From contig NZ_CP029617.1 in NCBI RefSeq assembly GCF_003945545.1, forward strand, positions 124,001 to 188,000: DNA of 64,000 nucleotides, given 5' to 3'. The translations under genes were made by a program, and so were the position numbers. The DNA comes from Streptomyces sp. WAC 01529. Its GTDB lineage: Bacteria > Actinomycetota > Actinomycetes > Streptomycetales > Streptomycetaceae. The notes beneath the pieces are model-generated. The model saw nothing but the letters and a program-made list of their open reading frames with translations, was not told where the DNA came from and ran no database searches. Positions 15,728 to 23,656 of this stretch are shown here, one piece after another. Position 1 is the first letter of the stretch; each line of letters begins with the position of its first letter.

Positions 15728-17941
15728 CTACTCTCCGTTGTCGAGTTCGGTGACGGTGCCGTCCTTGATGTACCGGGCGAGGTTGAGTTCCGGCGCGTCG
15801 AACCGCTCGCGGACCTCTTCGCCCCACAGGACAGTCTGGGTGCCCTCGTGCTTGACCAGGCCGGGGTTGATGCCGAGCTTGAAGCCGCCGGGCAGCGGCT
15901 TTCCGTCCCGGTAGGGCAGGAAGTCCAGCGGGCTCTCGCCGTCGGCCGCGTAGACGACGCAGTCGGAGAGGATCGCCACCGGGTACTGCCCGGTGAACGC
16001 CGCGTGCTTGACGATCTTCCGGTGCAGGTTGATGCGCGTACGGGAGATGACCGCCGCACGGATGTCCGGCCGCCACGTCGGACGGGACAGTGCCCGCCAC
16101 GGCTCGCCCGGCCGCCATCCCTCACCGCGCGGGCGCTCGCGGAGCTTGCCCAGGCCGCCCTTCACCGTCGCCTTGACCGCGGAGACGACGATCGCCAGCT
16201 CCAGGTCACGGCTCTTGTAGCCGTCCATCGCCGCGAGGAAGTCGGCCGGGGCGAGGTCGGCGCCGACGCCGAGGTCGGCCATCGTGGCCAGGTAGGCGTC
16301 GCGCAGGCGGGTGTACCAGCTGTCCAGGTAGCGGCCGTTCTCGTACCGTACGTACGCCTCAACCGGGTGCACCTCATAGCCGAGCTCCACCGCGTAGGCC
16401 ACGGTCGGTGTCGCGTACCAAGCCGGGCCGGCCGGGCGGTCGCCCTTCGGCGTGAAGGGGCTGGGCAGCAGGCTGCCGTCCAGCTCCACCCACTCCTTGC
16501 CGACCTTCACCCGGGACAGGTCGACGTGGGAGAGGTCGACCAGCCACGAGCCGGGCAGCTTCGGGTCGAACAGCGGGTTCTTGACATACGTCGGCGCGCC
16601 CAGGCCCACGGGCAGCCCGTTCGCTCCTGCGGCGAACGCCATGTTGACGTCGAGGCCCACGAGGTTGCGGCGCATGCATTCGGCGTCGGTCAGGGGACGC
16701 GCCCAGTCGTACGCCTCCTCGAACAGCTTCTCCGCCGGGGTACGGATGTGAAAGCGCGGCAGGTCCTTGAGGAGTGGGTGCCCGTCGGGGGCCTCGCACG
16801 GAGCCGGGTCTACCGGGTCCTTGCCCAGCGAGCCGGGCGTCTTGTCGTCGGCCTGACGCAGACCACCCGTCTCCTCATCCCGTACGGCGTACGTCGGCGG
16901 GTGCAGCGCCGTCATCAGCTCCAGGCCGGTTACGGCGGTGGAGCCGCGCGGCGTCATCACCCGGGACGCGTACACGCCCAGCACGCGCGCGAGTTCGGCC
17001 GGCGGCAGCTGCGCGGCGTGGCCCCAGTGCCGGGTGTCCAGCGCGTTCCACGACGGAATGCACAGCTGTACGCACTGGCGGTCCGATCCCTTGGCCGGTC
17101 GGTAGATTCGCGCCCACGGCCCCAGCCCGCGCTTGGTCAGCTTCCACTCCGCGCGGGCCAGCTGCTTGATGACCTTGTGGCTCTCCGGGATCCGCCCGGC
17201 GAGCCGTTCCTCCTCGGTGAGGGCGACGGGCAGGCCAAGGCGATCCAGGGCGGCCTCGGTGAGTACGAGCAGCGGGTCGGCCGGCCTTCCCGGACCGGAC
17301 AGCTTCGGCTGACCGAGTTTCGCCTCCGTGAGCGTCCAGTCCACCAGGGACGGGAGGGACTTGGCGGGCACGTCCAGGACCAGACCACCGACGCAGTACG
17401 CCACTACCTTGCCCTCCTCGACATCGACGACCGCCAGCGGACCGTTCTCGAACCGCGGATCGGCGTCTGCCGGGGACGTGGCCGGGATCGCCTGCTTCCC
17501 ACCCGGACGGCGCGACGTCGACGACGGCCTGGTGGTGCGTGCAGGGGTCCGGGGCGTTTCGGGGGCTGTCGTGGGCGCGGCCTCGGGCGCCGGATCCTTG
17601 GGCAGCGGTTGCGCTTCCGCCGGGCGGGGTACGCCGGTGGACGTGGTCTGCGCCGCGGTGTCCTGGACAGGCGCGGCCGCGTCCGTGGGGTCGGTGGGGT
17701 CGGCGGGGTAGAGCCCCGCGAGCTTGTTCAGCAGCCGGGCGTAGGCGTTGCGCTCCGGCGGGCGCGGCTCGGTCTTGCCCGACTCCCAGCCGGACACCGT
17801 GGCCCGGCGCACCTTCAGCGCGGTAGCCACCTCATCGATCGTCAGGCCGTGCGCGGCACGCAGCCGCTTGCGCTCCGGCGGCGGTGGCAGCGCGGCGCGG
17901 GACTCGACCAGCGCGTCGACCGCGTCGAACAACTCGGACAT
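15728..17941 (-). CDS. tap: Telomere-associated protein Tap
   Basis: This is a 737-residue protein, matching the usual Tap length of about 740. Residues 22-75 form an XRE-type helix-turn-helix (LTIDEVATALKVRRATVSGW), followed by a Pro/Ala-rich linker to about residue 185 and a large C-terminal region. Tap binds the folded 3' overhang of the telomere and recruits Tpg. The ATG at 17941 has GGAGGT a few bases upstream; a longer upstream frame lacks such a site. It is the first gene of the tap-tpg pair. Its presence shows the replicon is linear. Confidence 0.93.
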   Translation of the reverse strand: MSELFDAVDALVESRAALPPPPERKRLRAAHGLTIDEVATALKVRRATVSGWESGKTEPRPPERNAYARLLNKLAGLYPADPTDPTDAAAPVQDTAAQTTSTGVPRPAEAQPLPKDPAPEAAPTTAPETPRTPARTTRPSSTSRRPGGKQAIPATSPADADPRFENGPLAVVDVEEGKVVAYCVGGLVLDVPAKSLPSLVDWTLTEAKLGQPKLSGPGRPADPLLVLTEAALDRLGLPVALTEEERLAGRIPESHKVIKQLARAEWKLTKRGLGPWARIYRPAKGSDRQCVQLCIPSWNALDTRHWGHAAQLPPAELARVLGVYASRVMTPRGSTAVTGLELMTALHPPTYAVRDEETGGLRQADDKTPGSLGKDPVDPAPCEAPDGHPLLKDLPRFHIRTPAEKLFEEAYDWARPLTDAECMRRNLVGLDVNMAFAAGANGLPVGLGAPTYVKNPLFDPKLPGSWLVDLSHVDLSRVKVGKEWVELDGSLLPSPFTPKGDRPAGPAWYATPTVAYAVELGYEVHPVEAYVRYENGRYLDSWYTRLRDAYLATMADLGVGADLAPADFLAAMDGYKSRDLELAIVVSAVKATVKGGLGKLRERPRGEGWRPGEPWRALSRPTWRPDIRAAVISRTRINLHRKIVKHAAFTGQYPVAILSDCVVYAADGESPLDFLPYRDGKPLPGGFKLGINPGLVKHEGTQTVLWGEEVRERFDAPELNLARYIKDGTVTELDNGE

Positions 17942-18072
17942 GGGGCACCTCCGGTCCCACCCTACCCTCAGGGAACGTACGGACCACGCATTTACGCCGC
18001 ACGAATGGCGTACAGATGGCGTACGCATGGCGTTGGAAGCGTGGTAGATGCCATCGTTGAGCGGTGCCGCCA

Positions 18073-18438
18073 TCAGGAGGCCAAGGCCAAGGCCAACGAG
18101 GCGACGGCGGTGGCGAGGTAGAAACCGGGGAACGCGAGGTTGTGGAGCACGCGGGCGCGCAGATGGAAGGCGAGCGCGCCCAAGTAGAGGAGTACGAGAC
18201 CGCAGGCCGCGGCGGCACCGAGGGGACGCAGTGCCGGGGCGGAGAGGCCGAGGAGGAGGCCCGCCGCGCCGGCCAGCTTGAGGGCGGCGAGCCAGGGCAG
18301 CCAGGAGCGGGGCACACCCACCTGCGCCGAGTTGGCCAGCACGAAGCGCGCTCCGGCGAGGTCGGCTGCGGCCATAGCGACGTTGATAGCGGCGGTGAAC
18401 AGGGTGACGACGAGGAATGCGAGCTGGGTACCGGTCAT
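18073..18438 (-). CDS. DoxX-family membrane protein
   Basis: This 121-residue protein has four hydrophobic segments, spanning almost its whole length (LAFLVVTLFTAAINVAMAAA, WLPWLAALKLAGAAGLLLGL, AAAACGLVLLYLGALAF, FPGFYLATAVASLALALA). This is the size and pattern of the DoxX-like integral membrane family, often linked to quinone or thiol redox. The ATG at 18438 is chosen because it leaves 60 bases to the divergent LysR gene; a longer frame would reach too close to it. The divergent LysR regulator probably controls this gene. Confidence 0.75.
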   Translation of the reverse strand: MTGTQLAFLVVTLFTAAINVAMAAADLAGARFVLANSAQVGVPRSWLPWLAALKLAGAAGLLLGLSAPALRPLGAAAACGLVLLYLGALAFHLRARVLHNLAFPGFYLATAVASLALALAS

Positions 18439-18498
18439 GCCTTCAGGGTCCGCAGGCGCTTCGGCACCGTCCAATACCTGCTTCTATAACCTGGCGGC

Positions 18499-19380
18499 AT
18501 GGACGTGGACACGCGCCTGCTGCGGTACTTCGCCGCGGTAGCGGAGGAGGGCAGCCTGACCGGGGCGGCGCGAGAACTGTTCGTCTCGCAGCCCGCGCTG
18601 ACCAAGCAGATCCGGCGCTTGGAGGACGATCTCGGGGTACCGCTCTTCGTACGTTCGCGGTCCGGGATGGTGCTGACCGAGGCCGGTCGGGAGCTGGCCG
18701 CGCGGGTGCCCGCCCTGTTGGACGGCTGGGACGAGGCGCTACGGGCAACCGGCCGGGCGGCGCGGCTGCTGCGCCTGGGCTTTCTGGACGCGGGCGCCGT
18801 GGGCGCCGTCCACGAGGTCATCGCCGGGTTCCGCCGGGCGCACCCGGAGTGGCGGGTGGAACTGCGTCAGTTCGACTGGTCGGACCCGAGTGCCGGCCTG
18901 GCCCGGGGTGAAGCGGACGCGGCAGTGGTGCGTCTGCCGTTTCCGGGGCAGGAGGGGCTGAACGTGCGGGAGTTGTTCGTCGAGGAGCGTGGGGTGCTGC
19001 TGCCGGCTCGACACCCGCTGGCGAACAGCGGGACGGTGGAGTTCCGGGAGCTGTGGGACGAGCCCTTCGTCGCGGCCGGAGCCGAGACCGGGGCCTGGAG
19101 GGAACACTGGCTGGCGACGGAGGAGCGGGAAGGGCACCCAGTCCGGGTCGGCGCCGTCACCAGCCGGCCCGACGAGTGGCTCGGCGCGGTTGCTGCCGGC
19201 TGCGTAGCGCTGGCCCCGGCGTCGACGGTCCGTTTCTACTCCCACCCGGACGTGGTGTTCCGTCCAGTTCGCGGGGTCTCACCGAGCCGGGTAGGGCTGG
19301 CCCGACCAACGGTCCGGACACGCGGGGCGGCGCTGGATGAGTTGCTGGAGGCCATTGCGCGGCGCTTGAGCCGGAGTTGA
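18499..19380 (+). CDS. LysR-family transcriptional regulator
   Basis: This 293-residue protein is a typical LysR regulator. The N-terminal winged helix-turn-helix covers residues 1-60 (LLRYFAAVAEEGSLTGAARE, SQPALTKQIRRLEDDLGVPL) and the substrate-binding domain covers about 85-290. It is divergent from a DoxX-family gene with 60 bases between the starts, which is the usual LysR-target layout, so DoxX is the likely target. The effector cannot be read from the sequence. Confidence 0.88.
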   Translation: MDVDTRLLRYFAAVAEEGSLTGAARELFVSQPALTKQIRRLEDDLGVPLFVRSRSGMVLTEAGRELAARVPALLDGWDEALRATGRAARLLRLGFLDAGAVGAVHEVIAGFRRAHPEWRVELRQFDWSDPSAGLARGEADAAVVRLPFPGQEGLNVRELFVEERGVLLPARHPLANSGTVEFRELWDEPFVAAGAETGAWREHWLATEEREGHPVRVGAVTSRPDEWLGAVAAGCVALAPASTVRFYSHPDVVFRPVRGVSPSRVGLARPTVRTRGAALDELLEAIARRLSRS

Positions 19381-19439
19381 CCAAGCCCCGGCCGACCGAG
19401 CCGAGGACAGCTGAACAGCTCGCCCCGGCATCTGTTGGC

Positions 19440-20171
19440 TCAAGTGCAGCACTCGCATCCCGGGCGGCAGCCGCAGGGGTCGGCGGCCGGGGCGGTCGTC
19501 GTCGCGGGGGCCGCGCAGCAGCCCTTGCCCTGCCAGGCGGCGCAGCCTTCCTTCACCGCGATGACGGCGATCACCAGAGCGGCGATCGGGTCGGCCCAGG
19601 TCCAGCTCAGGGTCGCGTTGAGGACGAGGCCGACCAGGAGCACGGCGGAGAGGTAGGTGCAGAGCAGGGTCTGCTTGGAGTCCGCGACGGCGCTGGCGGA
19701 GCCGAGTTCGCGGCCGGCCCGGCGCTGGGCGGCGGACAGGAACGGCATCACCGCCAGCGAGAGGGCCGCGATGACGATGCCGACGATCGAGCGGTCGGCT
19801 TCGCCGGTGCCGGTCAGCGCGCGCACGGCGTCGATGCCGACGTACGCGGCGAGCGCGAAGAACGAGACGGCGATGATCCGCAGCGTGGTCTTCTCGCGGG
19901 CTTCGCGCACCGCGTGCTCGCGGGCGGAGAACTGCCAGGCGACCGCCGCGGCGGAGGAGACCTCGATGACGGAGTCCAGGCCGAAGCCGATCAGGGCGGT
20001 GGAGGAGGCGATCGTCCCCGCGGTGAGGGCGACGACGGCTTCGATGACGTTGTAGGTGATGGTCGCGCCGACCAGCAGTCGTATGCGCCTGGCGAGCACC
20101 TCGCGACGGGCCGAGGTCGAGGTTGGGGTCGGGGTCGGGGTCGGGGTCGGACCGAGGGGTATCGCGGTCAT
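19440..20171 (-). CDS. Cation diffusion facilitator family metal exporter
   Basis: The protein has 243 residues with about five or six membrane segments. After a Pro/Thr-rich N-terminus, the membrane part contains SSTALIGFGLDSVIEVSSAA, with the aspartate/His-type metal site of CDF transporters reduced to FGLDSVIE, and later SWTWADPIAALVIAVIA, which holds the second conserved Asp. The C-terminal tail is a cysteine-rich metal-binding strip (CGCRPGCECC). It starts one base past the stop of the ArsR-type gene and is probably translated with it. Regulation by that metal sensor is the natural inference; Zn, Cd or a similar ion is likely. Confidence 0.82.
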   Translation of the reverse strand: MTAIPLGPTPTPTPTPTSTSARREVLARRIRLLVGATITYNVIEAVVALTAGTIASSTALIGFGLDSVIEVSSAAAVAWQFSAREHAVREAREKTTLRIIAVSFFALAAYVGIDAVRALTGTGEADRSIVGIVIAALSLAVMPFLSAAQRRAGRELGSASAVADSKQTLLCTYLSAVLLVGLVLNATLSWTWADPIAALVIAVIAVKEGCAAWQGKGCCAAPATTTAPAADPCGCRPGCECCT

Positions 20172-20172
20172 C

Positions 20173-20523
20173 TCAGCAGCAGCCCTTCGTCTCGGCGTCC
20201 GGGCACGTCTTGTCCGCCTCCACGGCGACCACGGCGGTGCGCAGATCGTCCAGCGCGTGGCCCAGACGCTCGTCGGCCAGCTCGTATCGAGTCCGCCGAC
20301 CGTCCGGCACCGCCACGACCAGGCCACAGTCGCGCAGGCACGCCAGGTGGTTCGACAACCGGGTACGGGAGACGCCGATCGTGTCGGCGAGATCGGCGGG
20401 GTAGGCGGGGGCGTCGCGCAGGGCGAGCAGGACGCGGCAGCGGATCGGGTCGGCGAGCGCGCGGCCGAAACGGGCCAGCACTTCGATGTCACGGGCGAGA
20501 GTCAGCACCCCATGACAGTACAC
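20173..20523 (-). CDS. ArsR/SmtB-family metal-sensing repressor (CmtR-like)
   Basis: This 116-residue winged-helix protein contains the ArsR/SmtB core (ADPIRCRVLLALRDAPAYPA, VSRTRLSNHLACLRDCGLVV). Cysteines occur near the DNA-recognition helix region and in a C-terminal tail DKTCPDAETKGCC, the pattern of CmtR-type Cd/Pb sensors. The start is a GTG at 20523. A perfect 14-bp palindrome four bases upstream is the expected operator. The gene is first in a two-gene operon with a CDF exporter, so it probably represses the exporter until metal binds. Confidence 0.88.
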   Translation of the reverse strand: MYCHGVLTLARDIEVLARFGRALADPIRCRVLLALRDAPAYPADLADTIGVSRTRLSNHLACLRDCGLVVAVPDGRRTRYELADERLGHALDDLRTAVVAVEADKTCPDAETKGCC

Positions 20524-20527
20524 AGAC

Positions 20528-20541
20528 TCCTGAATTCAGGA
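20528..20541. promoter_or_regulatory. Palindromic operator for the ArsR-type repressor
   Basis: TCCTGAATTCAGGA is a perfect 14-bp palindrome directly upstream of the ArsR-type start codon. ArsR/SmtB repressors bind dyads with a TGAA...TTCA core, so this is the likely autoregulatory operator of the metal-efflux operon. Confidence 0.6.
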
Positions 20542-20710
20542 AACCATGGACTCTCGCGAAGGTCCTCGTCGCTGAGACCGCCCAGAAGCTGATCGCCGAG
20601 GCGTGACATCAGAAGTCATCGCGATTGATCATGCCGCCCTCGCCGTAGGCGGGACGTTGTCAGAGGCTCCTGCCAGGATGCCCCAGTCGGACCACGAGGC
20701 AGGAGAGACC

Positions 20711-21139
20711 ATGGGCACCTGGGACGTCGGCCCCTTCGACAACGACACCGCAGCGGACTTTGGCAGCGACCTTGATGAGGCGGCCGGGGACGAACGCGGG
20801 GGCATCGTCCGCGGCGCTCTCACACGTGTGATCGACATCGTGGGATACCTCGAAGCACCCGAATCCGAGCAAGCCGTAGCCGCGGCCGCCCTCGTCGCCG
20901 CGCAATGCCCCCAGGGTGAGCCTGCCGATCCGGTTTACGGACCGGAGGAGCCCCTCCCCGATCTCACTGGCCTTCGGGAACTCGCCCTTCAGGCCCTCGA
21001 CCGCATCACGACCGAGCCGTCCGAGCTGATGGACCTATGGGCGCAATCGGATGGCGGCGGCCCCTGGCGCGCGAACATCCGCCGCCTGCGGAACGTGCTG
21101 CTGCCGCCGCCTCCCGGAGAACTGCACAGCCTGATCTGA
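20711..21139 (+). CDS. DUF4259 domain protein
   Basis: This 142-residue protein begins MGTWDVGPFDNDTAADF, the signature opening of DUF4259, and continues with ALTRVIDIVGYLEAPESEQA and LWAQSDGGGPWRANIRRL. The ribosome site AGGAGAG precedes the ATG at 20711. DUF4259 proteins are small, soluble and common in actinobacteria; some appear in immunity-gene neighbourhoods of polymorphic toxins. No toxin is adjacent. The gene is single and convergent with the next one. Confidence 0.82.
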   Translation: MGTWDVGPFDNDTAADFGSDLDEAAGDERGGIVRGALTRVIDIVGYLEAPESEQAVAAAALVAAQCPQGEPADPVYGPEEPLPDLTGLRELALQALDRITTEPSELMDLWAQSDGGGPWRANIRRLRNVLLPPPPGELHSLI

Positions 21140-21258
21140 CCCGCAGCGACCACTACCACCCCGAGGGCCCTCGACACGCGGGGTCCTTCAGGGCCAGTAG
21201 CCGGCAGCCCGTGCCACGTGTGGCCGCGCCGCTTGTTGCGTACGTCCTGCGCGGGCCG

Positions 21259-21618
21259 TCAGCGCGGCAGGAAAAGTGGGTCAGCACCTTGGATGTGGCG
21301 TGCGAGGAGCTCGCGGTCGTGGAATGCGCCGTGGAGCACGTCCCCCAGCTGCCTGAGCGCGGTGATGTCGTCGCTGGTGACGACGAAGGTGCCGGACTCG
21401 GAGCCGAAGTCCAGTCGGTCGGCAAGTTCGGGCATCTGCGTATGGACCAGCGATTCGGCCAAGCCCTCCCAGCCGTGCCCGTTCCCTTCGGCGTCGTGCT
21501 CCTCGAACACCGCCTCTACTTGTTCCATGTCGCCCTCGAAGAGCATCAGGCAGTGCGAGGTCTGCGTTGCGTCGGCCTCGTCGAGGACGAAGGGGGCCAA
21601 GGGCGATTGCGTGGTCAC
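21259..21618 (-). CDS. Imm51-like immunity family protein
   Basis: This 119-residue protein starts at a GTG at 21618. It contains VFEEHDAEGNGHGWEGLAES, close to the GNGY.WE pattern of the Imm51 immunity family, then DRLDFGSESGTFVVTSDD and LRQLGDVLHGAFHD. Imm51 proteins neutralise polymorphic toxins in contact-dependent competition; here no toxin gene is beside it, so it may be an orphan or domesticated copy. There is no good ribosome site, but upstream in-frame starts are worse. Confidence 0.6.
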   Translation of the reverse strand: MTTQSPLAPFVLDEADATQTSHCLMLFEGDMEQVEAVFEEHDAEGNGHGWEGLAESLVHTQMPELADRLDFGSESGTFVVTSDDITALRQLGDVLHGAFHDRELLARHIQGADPLFLPR

Positions 21619-21977
21619 GGAGTGATCGTAAGGGTCGGCTCGGACAGTTGACGGACAAAGCCCCTCTCCCCCGCACCGGCGTTCGACGACGGCGCTGGGA
21701 CGGATGTGACGCATGCGCGCATGAGGCGCAGCAAGCATCGGAGGGCGGGCTTCGGTACCCGCTGTTGCGGGGTGAGTTGAGTCCGGAGTAGAGGGATAGG
21801 GGTCCCCGCCCAAGGCCAGCGCTGGTCTTGCGTTCGGCCTGGGTCGCGGCGTTGCCCGCGGAGTCGGCCTGGCCCCTGGCGCGGAGTTCAGGTGTGGCGC
21901 GGGCCCCTGGTTCCCTCCTGCGGATTTGAGTACCCGTGCTCATGCGGCCTGCGCCGCCTCGTTCGTATGGTCCATCC

Positions 21978-22535
21978 ATGAGGAAGACCACCGCGCTCCT
22001 GGCCCTGCTGCTCGCCGCCCTGACGACCTCGGGCTGCTCCGTGCTGGAGCGGGAGTATCCCTCCGCCGACCCCGCGACGCTCTCCCAGCGTCTGACGGAC
22101 CGCGCGCAGTGGGCGTACGACGGCATGGCCCTGCCGTCCCACGAGGCGGTGAGGCCCGTCCAGGTGGTCCCCGGCCACAGTTGCTATGCGGGCGGCCTCA
22201 GCGTCGAGAAGACTCTGCCTGACGTCGTCACCTTCGAGCTCAGGTGGACGGTCGAGGACATCCCAGCCGATGTCGCCCGTGCCACGGAGGCTCGCCTGCG
22301 CCGGAAGTTCACCTCGGCGGGCTGGACCCTCACCCACGACGGTAACCGCCGGGGCAAGGACTGGGTCGAGTTCGGCTTCCGCGTCCAGGACCCGGCGACC
22401 GGTGACCAATTCGACCTGGCGTGGAACGACTCGACCACCTCCCTCTTCCTGTCGGGATACACCTCCTGCGCGAAGGTTCCCCGGTCGGCGGCCGACAACC
22501 CGTCGCGGAAGACCTGGGCGCCGCAAAGCGCCTGA
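21978..22535 (+). CDS. Secreted lipoprotein of unknown function
   Basis: This 185-residue protein has a lipoprotein signal (MRKTTALLALLLAALTTSGC, lipobox LTTSGC with Cys20). The mature region is small and mixed alpha/beta, with two further cysteines (HSCYAGG and YTSCAKVP) that could pair. I do not recognise the family beyond streptomycete lipoproteins. The ATG at 21978 gives a complete signal peptide; a more upstream in-frame start would add a non-signal extension. No ribosome site stands out. Confidence 0.7.
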   Translation: MRKTTALLALLLAALTTSGCSVLEREYPSADPATLSQRLTDRAQWAYDGMALPSHEAVRPVQVVPGHSCYAGGLSVEKTLPDVVTFELRWTVEDIPADVARATEARLRRKFTSAGWTLTHDGNRRGKDWVEFGFRVQDPATGDQFDLAWNDSTTSLFLSGYTSCAKVPRSAADNPSRKTWAPQSA

Positions 22536-22719
22536 CGCGCTCGTACGGCGAAGTGGAGCCGGCTCGCCCAGTCGGCGGCCGCTTGTCGTCGGCGAGGGCG
22601 ACGTCGACGGCCCGGGTGAACAGGTCTTTGAGGCGAGGGCGTTGCCGTGGTCGGGGGTCCAGGACGTCGCTGTCGATGGGCGTAAGCCAGCGCTCAGGAG
22701 TTGTCGTCAGCGTGGTCAT
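22530..22719 (-). pseudogene. Possible 5' fragment of a lost gene
   Basis: From an ATG at 22719 the minus strand reads LTTTPERWLTPIDSDVLDPR then LKDLFTRAVDVALADDKRP and PYERVRRFAAP, which is protein-like and unlike a shadow. Beyond about 22530 it runs antisense through the lipoprotein gene and loses protein character. It may be the start of a gene truncated by rearrangement. I do not recognise it. Confidence 0.3.
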
Positions 22720-22962
22720 ATGAGCTGACGGACGGGATCGGTTGAAGCAGCCTGGTTGTCACAGGCGAGGCATCTGATCTGTCACACACGCTCATTCAAC
22801 AGTCCTTCTGTCACCACAAGCGAAGATCACCGACTCCGTGGCCCTTCGTGGCGGTTCCATGGTCATGGCCCCTATACGCGCCGGGCTGGGCGTGTGTCCC
22901 CCACTCGGTCAGGTAGAGGCACTCATTGGGCAGGCCCGGAATCATCGGGTCGCAGGAGACAG

Positions 22963-23505
22963 GTGAGAAATTTGCGAACTGAGGCCGCCAAGCGCGTGGA
23001 ACTGGTCTTCTCTCTCTTCGACGCCAACGGCAACGGAGTCATCGACTCCGGCGACTTCGACCTCATGACGGGCCGTGTTCTGAAGGTGGCGACCGCGTCG
23101 GACGACGGCGCCCGAGCCGCCATCCAGGCCGCGTTCCGCCGCTACTGGACGACACTCGCCACTGAACTGGACGCCAACGGCGACGGTGTGATCACCGTGG
23201 AAGAGTTCCGTCCGTTCGTACTCGACCCCGAGCGTTTCGGCCCCACGATCACTGAGTTCGCCCAGGCACTCTCCGCCCTCGGCGATCCCGATGGGGACGG
23301 CCTGATCGAGCGCCCCCTCTTCGTGTCGCTGATGACGGCGATCGGCTTCGAGGAAGCGAACATCCACGCGCTCTTCGACGCCTTCGGGCCGGACGCCGAG
23401 GACCGCATCACCGTGGCCACGTGGGCCGCCGGCATCGAGGACTACTACGCACCGGACAAGGCCGGGATTCCCGGCGACCAGCTGGTGGGCGCCCGGACCG
23501 TCTGA
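22963..23505 (+). CDS. EF-hand calcium-binding protein (calerythrin-like)
   Basis: The protein has 180 residues with four EF-hand positions. Three loops look functional: DANGNGVIDSGDF, DANGDGVITVEEF and DPDGDGLIERPLF. The fourth (GPDAEDRITVATW) lacks several ligands and is probably inactive. This spacing matches calerythrin-type actinobacterial calcium sensors or buffers, which are cytoplasmic. The GTG at 22963 has GGAG upstream; longer frames run into non-coding sequence. The gene converges on a methyltransferase gene with a strong hairpin between them. Confidence 0.88.
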   Translation: MRNLRTEAAKRVELVFSLFDANGNGVIDSGDFDLMTGRVLKVATASDDGARAAIQAAFRRYWTTLATELDANGDGVITVEEFRPFVLDPERFGPTITEFAQALSALGDPDGDGLIERPLFVSLMTAIGFEEANIHALFDAFGPDAEDRITVATWAAGIEDYYAPDKAGIPGDQLVGARTV

Positions 23506-23589
23506 CACAGCCCGTCAGCGGCTCACTGGGCCGGGGCGGCAACCGGTGCGGCGCAACCGAGTTGCCGCCTCCAGCGGAATGCGTTTCCC

Positions 23590-23616
23590 GGGCGGGGCTT
23601 GCGGCCGGCCCCGCCC
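23590..23616. terminator. Bidirectional hairpin terminator
   Basis: GGGCGGGGC (23590-23598) and GCCCCGCCC (23608-23616) form a perfect 9-bp stem with a 9-base loop between the convergent EF-hand and methyltransferase genes. There is no T-run, as is usual in Streptomyces. Confidence 0.6.
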
Positions 23617-23656
23617 TAGAAACCCCATACGGGCGCCATCGTGAGTGCCGCGGGCG

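Noticed and set aside
15323..18121. A very long open frame (over 900 codons) on the plus strand across tap and tpg
   Set aside because: It is antisense to two well-recognised genes, is Arg/Gly/Ala-rich and has no ribosome site or domain. Long antisense frames are expected in 70 percent GC DNA.
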